Assembly: GCA_900498245.1 (NCBI GenBank)
Contig: LS998015.1
Location: 3,496,902 to 3,508,505, forward strand
Direction of reading: 5' to 3'
Source: Candidatus Zixiibacteriota bacterium
Lineage (GTDB): Bacteria; Zixibacteria; MSB-5A5; GN15; PGXB01
Length of the DNA: 11,604 nt
In this document: piece by piece, positions 7,009 to 11,604 of the stretch
Position numbering within the stretch: position 1 is the stretch's first letter
How the letters are laid out: each line of letters starts with the position of its first letter
Notes under the pieces: model-generated
Databases searched by the model: none
Told to the model about the DNA's origin: nothing
What the model saw: only the letters and a program-made list of their open reading frames with translations
Position numbers and translations under genes: made by a program

Positions 7009-10000
7009 TTATCTCGGAAATATATCGTTTAAGGCGCTGTTGGCCTGATATGGCATTCCCGCTTTAACCGGGAAATTGGTCCCGAACCCGGCCGCAAAAC
7101 GGGATTGATAACTCTGCGATGCGGCCACAAAGTGATTGAGAGTGTTGAAACTTCCCGGAAGATTGTTCAGAACATCTTGCGCTGTCAGAAAATCTGCGCT
7201 CCGCTCGAATGGTATCGAGAGGAAACTGTAATCGGTCGTGGCCGTCGTCACCAGCGGATAAGTTATTGCCCCGGGTGCGGGAATCCGGCCCGCCACCGAG
7301 AATGTGGTATTGGCCGCGGCATTCACCTGATAAACGCGGCCCGGTACGACCGCGAAATTGACGCCGAATCCGGCGGCAAAGCGCGATTCGAAACTCTGCG
7401 AGGTCGGCACATAATTATTGACCGTCCGGACATTGGTACTGCCGATGGCGGCAATCAATTCGACCGCATTGGTTATGCCGGTATTCTCGAAAGGAACGCA
7501 GACAAGATTGAAATTGGTTGTCGTTGTCGTAATAATTTGATAATCGTATTCGCCGACAAAGTTCGAAACCGTCGACCGGTTGCCATAGATATCATAGGAT
7601 ACCACGGTATAGAAATACTGATGCAGCGTATCGCCGACGACATTCGCACCGAAAATATTATTATCGGTAAAGGTCAGTATCGCCGAACTCGCTGCGCCGA
7701 TGGAATCGGCCGCAACCGGCGTAAAGTAAGCGATAGTGTCACGATATATGATATAGCCGCCGATCTGGGTCGGAAGTCCCGTCGTATCAACCGCGATGGC
7801 CGACCAGTTCAGCACTATATTGTCGGCCAAAATCGATATTGCCAGATCCGCTATCGCTTGCGGCGCAGCGGCATTGATGGCGCTCACTTGAACCGTATCG
7901 GGAACCGAGAACAAGGTCCCGTCGGATACTATCAATTGGAAAGCATAAGTTCCCGGCATTGGCGGCACAAATGTCGGCTGGGCCGTCGTCGCGCCCGTTA
8001 AGGTCACCGCGGCCCCGCTCACCTGCGACCAGTCGTAGGTCACAGCCTGGAGATCGGGATCCGAGGACGCCGTTCCGTCAAGGGTAACCGTGGAATTCAC
8101 AAATACTCCGCTCTGATCGGCTCCCGCATTCGCCACCGGAGGACGATTGGCATTGTTCACCGTTATGGCGACAATTTCGCTGTCAATATATTGGCCGTCC
8201 GAGGCATAAAAAGTCACACTGTAAGCTCCCGCTTGATCGTAGCTCGGTGTCCAGCTGAACGTTCCCGTGCCATTACCATTATCGGCAAATGTGGCTCCGG
8301 TCGGTAGAGTTGAAGTCGTCAGGGCCGGGTTCGTGCCATCGGGATCGGCCGCGGAAATCGCCAGATTCAAATTGCTGTTTTCATTAACCGTCTGAGCGCC
8401 GATGGCGGCCAGAATCGGAGGTAAATTGACATTGTTGACCGTAATCGACACCTGTTCGGAATCAATATCGACCCCGTCAGATGCATAGAAAGTGATATTA
8501 TATGTTCCTGATTGAGCATATGTCGGGGTCCAATTGAAGGACCCGGCGCCGTTGCCGCTGTCGACAAATACCGCTCCGGCGGGGAGCGCCGAGGTTGTCA
8601 AAGTCGGGATAGTCCCGTCACCATCCGTGGCGGAAACGGCAAAGAGTAGATTCACATTCTCATCAACCGTCTGAGGGCCGACAGGAGCCAAAACCGGCGG
8701 CTGATTGACGTTGCCGACCGTTATCTGCACCACTTCCGAATCGACCGCGGCGGAATCGTCGGTGGCATAGAAGGTGACATCATAGACACCTGATTGTGCC
8801 AGGGTCGGAGTCCAGTTGAAAACCCCGGTGCCGTTCAAATTATCTGTGAAACCGGCTCCGGCCGGGAGTGTTGATGTTGTCAGCACCGGTATAGTACCAT
8901 CTATATCAGTCGCCGAGATACCGAAATTCAGATTGTTCGCTTCCGCGACCGATTTTGAACCGATCGCCGCCAATACCGGCGGTGCATCGGCATTAAGAAC
9001 TGTTATTATTACGATTTCACTGTCGCGCAGGGAACCGTCGAAGGCGAAGAATGTGACAATGTACGAAGCGGCCTGGGTATAATTCGGGGCCCAATTGAAT
9101 GTTCCGGTGCCGTCATGATTATCGACAAATGAGGCCCCTCCCGGCAGCGATGATGTCGTCAAAGTCGGAATCGTGGCATCGGGATCCGAGGCGCTCACCG
9201 CAATATTGAGATTTCTATTTTCATAGACTGTCTGTGAGCCGATTGTCGCTAAAATCGGCGCCTGATTGCCCGCTTCGATAACCGTTATCGTCACTACCTC
9301 GCTGTCAATCAGAAGGCCGTCACTTGCGCTGAAAGTAATATTATATGTGCCGGCTTGAATGTATGACGGCGTCCAATTGAAGGTCCCGGTGCCGTTGCCG
9401 TTGTCGACAAATGACGCTCCGTTCGGCAGGGTTGAAGTTGACAGGGATGGTATGGTGGCGTCGGGATCAGTGGCCGAAACATTGAAATTGAGATTTGTCC
9501 CTTCAGTCGTTGAGCGCGCACCGATGGTTGCCAGAACTGGCGCCTGGTTCCCGGCGTCAATTACAGTAATAACTATCCCCTCGGAATCAATCGCAACCCC
9601 ATCCGAGGCATAGAATGTCACATTATAGGTCCCGGCTTGTATGTAAGTCGGGGTCCAGTTGAATATTCCCGTGCCATTGCCGTTATCGACAAACGCCGCC
9701 CCCGTCGGAAGGGCCGAGGTGCTCAACGCCGGAATGGTCGAATCGGGATCGGTGGCCGATACCCCAAAGGTCAAATTCACATTTTCAGTCGTCGATCTGT
9801 TACCAACTGCGGCCAGAATCGGCGGCTGGTTACCGGCGTCATTGACCGTAATCGTCACAATCTCGGAATCGACCGCCAGGGAGTCATCGGTCGCTCGGAA
9901 CGTAATATCGTATGATCCTGCCTGATTAAATAACGGCGTCCAGGCAAACGTACCGGTACCGTTGTGGTTGTCTACAAACGATGCACCATTGGGAAGCGCC

Positions 10001-11604
10001 CCGGTCGAAAGCGTCGGGATTCCTCCCTCGGCATCAGTGGCCGATATATTGAAATTAAGGCTGATTCCTTCCGTCGTGCTCCGCGGCCCGATTGCGGCCA
10101 GCACCGGCGGCTGATTGCCGGCATCTATGACCGTAATGACAATCGCTTCCGTATCGCGCAGGACGCCGTCGGTCGCAAAGAATGAAATATTATAGGAACC
10201 CGACTGGATGTAATCCGGGGTCCATGAAAAACTGCCCGTTCCATTGCCGTTATCGACAAAACTGGCTCCGCGAGGCAGTGTAGAATTCGATAGTGCCGGA
10301 ATTGTACCATCGGGATCGGTGGCGGTGACAGTAAAACCAAGATTAATTCCCTCTGTGGTAGATTGTGGTCCTACCGCGGCAATCACTGGTGCTCTATTCC
10401 CGGCTTCCAGAACATTTATTGATACAATTTCGGAGTCAACCAGCGAACCGTCTGAGGCCCGGAAGACCACACTATAGGCTCCGGATTGTGTAAACGACGG
10501 GGTCCAGTTAAAGGTCCCGGTGCCGTCGCCGTTGTCGGTGAAGACCGCGCCAGTCGGTAGAATACCGGTCGAAAATGATGGGGTCGTTCCATCCGGGTCG
10601 GTGGCCGAAACATTGAAGGTCAGATTGATCCCTTCAGTCGTCGATTTCGAACCGATTGTCGCCAATATCGGCGGCTGATTGCCGGCGTCATTGACCGTTA
10701 TCGTAACAATCTCCGAATCAAGCAGAGACCCATCCGACGCCCGGAAGGTCACATCATAAGAACCGGCCTGAACATAGGTCGGGGTCCAATTGAAAGTCCC
10801 GGTGCCGTTACCGTTATCGATGAAAGTAGCCCCGGTCGGCAGAGTACTGGTTGAAAATGACGGCGTCGTTGCATCCGGGTCGGTCGCCGAAATATTGAAA
10901 TTGAGATTTACCCCTTCCGTCGTACTTCTTGGGCCAATTGTTGCCAGAACAGGCGGTTGATTACCGGAGTCATTGACCGTTATAACAATGGTCTCGGAAT
11001 CGGCGGCGACACCATCAGTGGCGCGGAAGGTCACATTATAACTTCCCGCCTGCGTGAAACCAGGCGTCCAGTTAAAGGTCCCCGTGCCATTGTGATTATC
11101 TGTGAAGGTCGCACCGGTCGGCAAAGTTCCCGTTGTCAGGATCGGTATCGTCCCATCGGGATCGGTAGCGGAGACGCCAAAATTAAGATTGACTCCCTCT
11201 GTCGTTAGTCTATCTCCAATTGCGGCCAGAACAGGAGCCTGATTACCAGTATCGAAAACGGTAATAACAACAATTTCGGAATCTGTCGCCGTACCATCGG
11301 TGGCGCGAAATGTCACGTTATAAGACCCTGACTGTGTATAGCCCGGTGTCCAATTGAAGGTCCCGGTGCCGTCGCCATTGTCGGTAAAGACCGCTCCGAT
11401 CGGAAGAGTACTGGTCGAAAACGAGGGAGTCGTTCCATCCGCGTCGGTGGCCGAAATATTGAATGTCAGATTGATTCCTTCAGTCGTCGACTTCGACCCT
11501 ATTGTCGCCAACACTGGCGGTTGATTACCGGCATCAATGACAGATATAACGATGGTCTCGGAATCGGTGGCGACACCGTCGGTGGCGCGGAAGGTCACGT
11601 TATA
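7009..11604 (-). CDS. Giant Ig/cadherin-like repeat protein, N-terminus cut by window edge
   Basis: The frame is open from the right edge to the TAA at 7009-7011, giving 1531 visible residues. The start and any signal peptide lie outside the window. Counting visible residues, 1-25 are the end of one repeat, 26-1152 are twelve complete repeats of 93-95 residues, 1153-1244 are a PKD-like domain, about 1245-1352 an FnIII-like domain, and about 1365-1531 two copies of an unrecognised module. The repeats belong to the putative-Ig (He_PIG)/cadherin-like beta-sandwich class, with conserved ATDPDG and A(T/S)DG acidic motifs that may bind calcium. There is no dockerin, LPxTG motif or transmembrane segment at the C-terminus, which ends abruptly in Ile-Phe-Pro-Arg. 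A long rod-like surface or matrix protein, possibly an adhesin, is the likely role by analogy with similar repeat proteins. The gene precedes the dockerin protein in the same probable operon. Confidence 0.92.
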   Translation of the reverse strand, partial: YNVTFRATDGVATDSETIVISVIDAGNQPPVLATIGSKSTTEGINLTFNISATDADGTTPSFSTSTLPIGAVFTDNGDGTGTFNWTPGYTQSGSYNVTFRATDGTATDSEIVVITVFDTGNQAPVLAAIGDRLTTEGVNLNFGVSATDPDGTIPILTTGTLPTGATFTDNHNGTGTFNWTPGFTQAGSYNVTFRATDGVAADSETIVITVNDSGNQPPVLATIGPRSTTEGVNLNFNISATDPDATTPSFSTSTLPTGATFIDNGNGTGTFNWTPTYVQAGSYDVTFRASDGSLLDSEIVTITVNDAGNQPPILATIGSKSTTEGINLTFNVSATDPDGTTPSFSTGILPTGAVFTDNGDGTGTFNWTPSFTQSGAYSVVFRASDGSLVDSEIVSINVLEAGNRAPVIAAVGPQSTTEGINLGFTVTATDPDGTIPALSNSTLPRGASFVDNGNGTGSFSWTPDYIQSGSYNISFFATDGVLRDTEAIVITVIDAGNQPPVLAAIGPRSTTEGISLNFNISATDAEGGIPTLSTGALPNGASFVDNHNGTGTFAWTPLFNQAGSYDITFRATDDSLAVDSEIVTITVNDAGNQPPILAAVGNRSTTENVNLTFGVSATDPDSTIPALSTSALPTGAAFVDNGNGTGIFNWTPTYIQAGTYNVTFYASDGVAIDSEGIVITVIDAGNQAPVLATIGARSTTEGTNLNFNVSATDPDATIPSLSTSTLPNGASFVDNGNGTGTFNWTPSYIQAGTYNITFSASDGLLIDSEVVTITVIEAGNQAPILATIGSQTVYENRNLNIAVSASDPDATIPTLTTSSLPGGASFVDNHDGTGTFNWAPNYTQAASYIVTFFAFDGSLRDSEIVIITVLNADAPPVLAAIGSKSVAEANNLNFGISATDIDGTIPVLTTSTLPAGAGFTDNLNGTGVFNWTPTLAQSGVYDVTFYATDDSAAVDSEVVQITVGNVNQPPVLAPVGPQTVDENVNLLFAVSATDGDGTIPTLTTSALPAGAVFVDSGNGAGSFNWTPTYAQSGTYNITFYASDGVDIDSEQVSITVNNVNLPPILAAIGAQTVNENSNLNLAISAADPDGTNPALTTSTLPTGATFADNGNGTGTFSWTPSYDQAGAYSVTFYASDGQYIDSEIVAITVNNANRPPVANAGADQSGVFVNSTVTLDGTASSDPDLQAVTYDWSQVSGAAVTLTGATTAQPTFVPPMPGTYAFQLIVSDGTLFSVPDTVQVSAINAAAPQAIADLAISILADNIVLNWSAIAVDTTGLPTQIGGYIIYRDTIAYFTPVAADSIGAASSAILTFTDNNIFGANVVGDTLHQYFYTVVSYDIYGNRSTVSNFVGEYDYQIITTTTTNFNLVCVPFENTGITNAVELIAAIGSTNVRTVNNYVPTSQSFESRFAAGFGVNFAVVPGRVYQVNAAANTTFSVAGRIPAPGAITYPLVTTATTDYSFLSIPFERSADFLTAQDVLNNLPGSFNTLNHFVAASQSYQSRFAAGFGTNFPVKAGMPYQANSALNDIFPR
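7012..7512 (-). repeat. Tandem duplicated C-terminal module of the giant protein
   Basis: Two copies (7281-7512 and 7012-7230) share an N/S-F-L-x-x-x-PFE opening, an NxxVxxSQS(F/Y)xSRFAAGFGxNF core and a VxxGxxYQxNxA ending. Equivalent residues are exactly 94 apart. The copies are also similar at the DNA level but clearly diverged. I do not recognise the module. Its terminal position suggests a role in export, anchoring or capping of the rod. Confidence 0.75.
8149..11604 (-). repeat. Array of 12 complete and one partial 282-bp coding repeats
   Basis: The period is 282 bp: for example the shared GGCTGATT-type block at the repeat junction recurs at 10671 and 10953. Each unit encodes about 94 residues. 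Most opening, DNGNGTGTFNWTP and DSEIVxITV blocks are retained in all copies. The array continues past the window edge, so the total copy number is unknown. Confidence 0.9.

Noticed and set aside
7105-8001. Plus-strand open frame of 298 codons
   Set aside because: It is antisense to the PKD/FnIII/C-terminal part of the giant protein, has an Arg/Ile/Gly-rich composition without any domain, and no ribosome binding site. The many similar shorter plus-strand frames opposite the repeats recur with the 282-bp period, as expected for shadows.
2302-11604. One giant gene split by a frameshift or stop
   Set aside because: The downstream protein has its own signal peptide and ribosome binding site, and the upstream one ends in a complete-looking duplicated terminal module, so these are two genes.
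8149-11604. CRISPR or other non-coding repeat array
   Set aside because: The period of 282 bp is a multiple of three, the frame stays open throughout, and variation falls largely at third codon positions, so these are protein domain repeats.

Overview
The window is a stretch of a bacterial genome in which all recognisable genes lie on the minus strand and encode exported proteins. Transcription runs from high to low coordinates. In that order there is a giant repeat protein whose N-terminus lies beyond the right edge (7009-11604), a second giant repeat protein with its own signal peptide and a C-terminal dockerin (2302-6951, or 6990 with the alternative start), a strong terminator (2256-2283), a 532-base non-coding stretch with candidate promoters and hairpins (1770-2301), and the first 589 codons of a secreted beta-propeller-like protein whose C-terminus lies beyond the left edge (1-1769).

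The most likely source is an uncultivated bacterium of the FCB superphylum, with candidate division Zixibacteria as the best guess. The reasons are the dockerin ending in a Tyr-Lys-Gly-Gly-type helix, the N-terminal domain of the second protein, tandem Ig/cadherin-like repeats, roughly 50% GC, and clear Shine-Dalgarno sequences (unlike Bacteroidetes proper). This assignment rests on recalled protein style, not on a marker gene, so it is tentative.

The two giant proteins share a repeat of about 94 residues (282 bp) of the putative-Ig/cadherin-like beta-sandwich type. There are 12 complete copies and one partial copy in the upstream gene, and 12 copies in the downstream gene. The first four downstream copies closely match the upstream array and the last eight are strongly diverged, so the locus looks like a mosaic built by duplication and repeat exchange. 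The two genes are 57 bp apart (18 bp with the alternative start), show no terminator between them, and are probably cotranscribed. They differ in their C-termini: the upstream one ends in a PKD-like domain, an FnIII-like domain and two copies of an unrecognised module, the downstream one in a dockerin. The simplest reading is a pair of rod-like surface or matrix proteins with different attachment ends, followed by a separately transcribed secreted propeller protein.

I found no RNA gene, CRISPR array, transposase, defence system or plus-strand gene that I can support. The points most worth following up are the repeat mosaic, the duplicated C-terminal module, the unrecognised N-terminal domain of the dockerin protein, and the structured leader upstream of the propeller gene.
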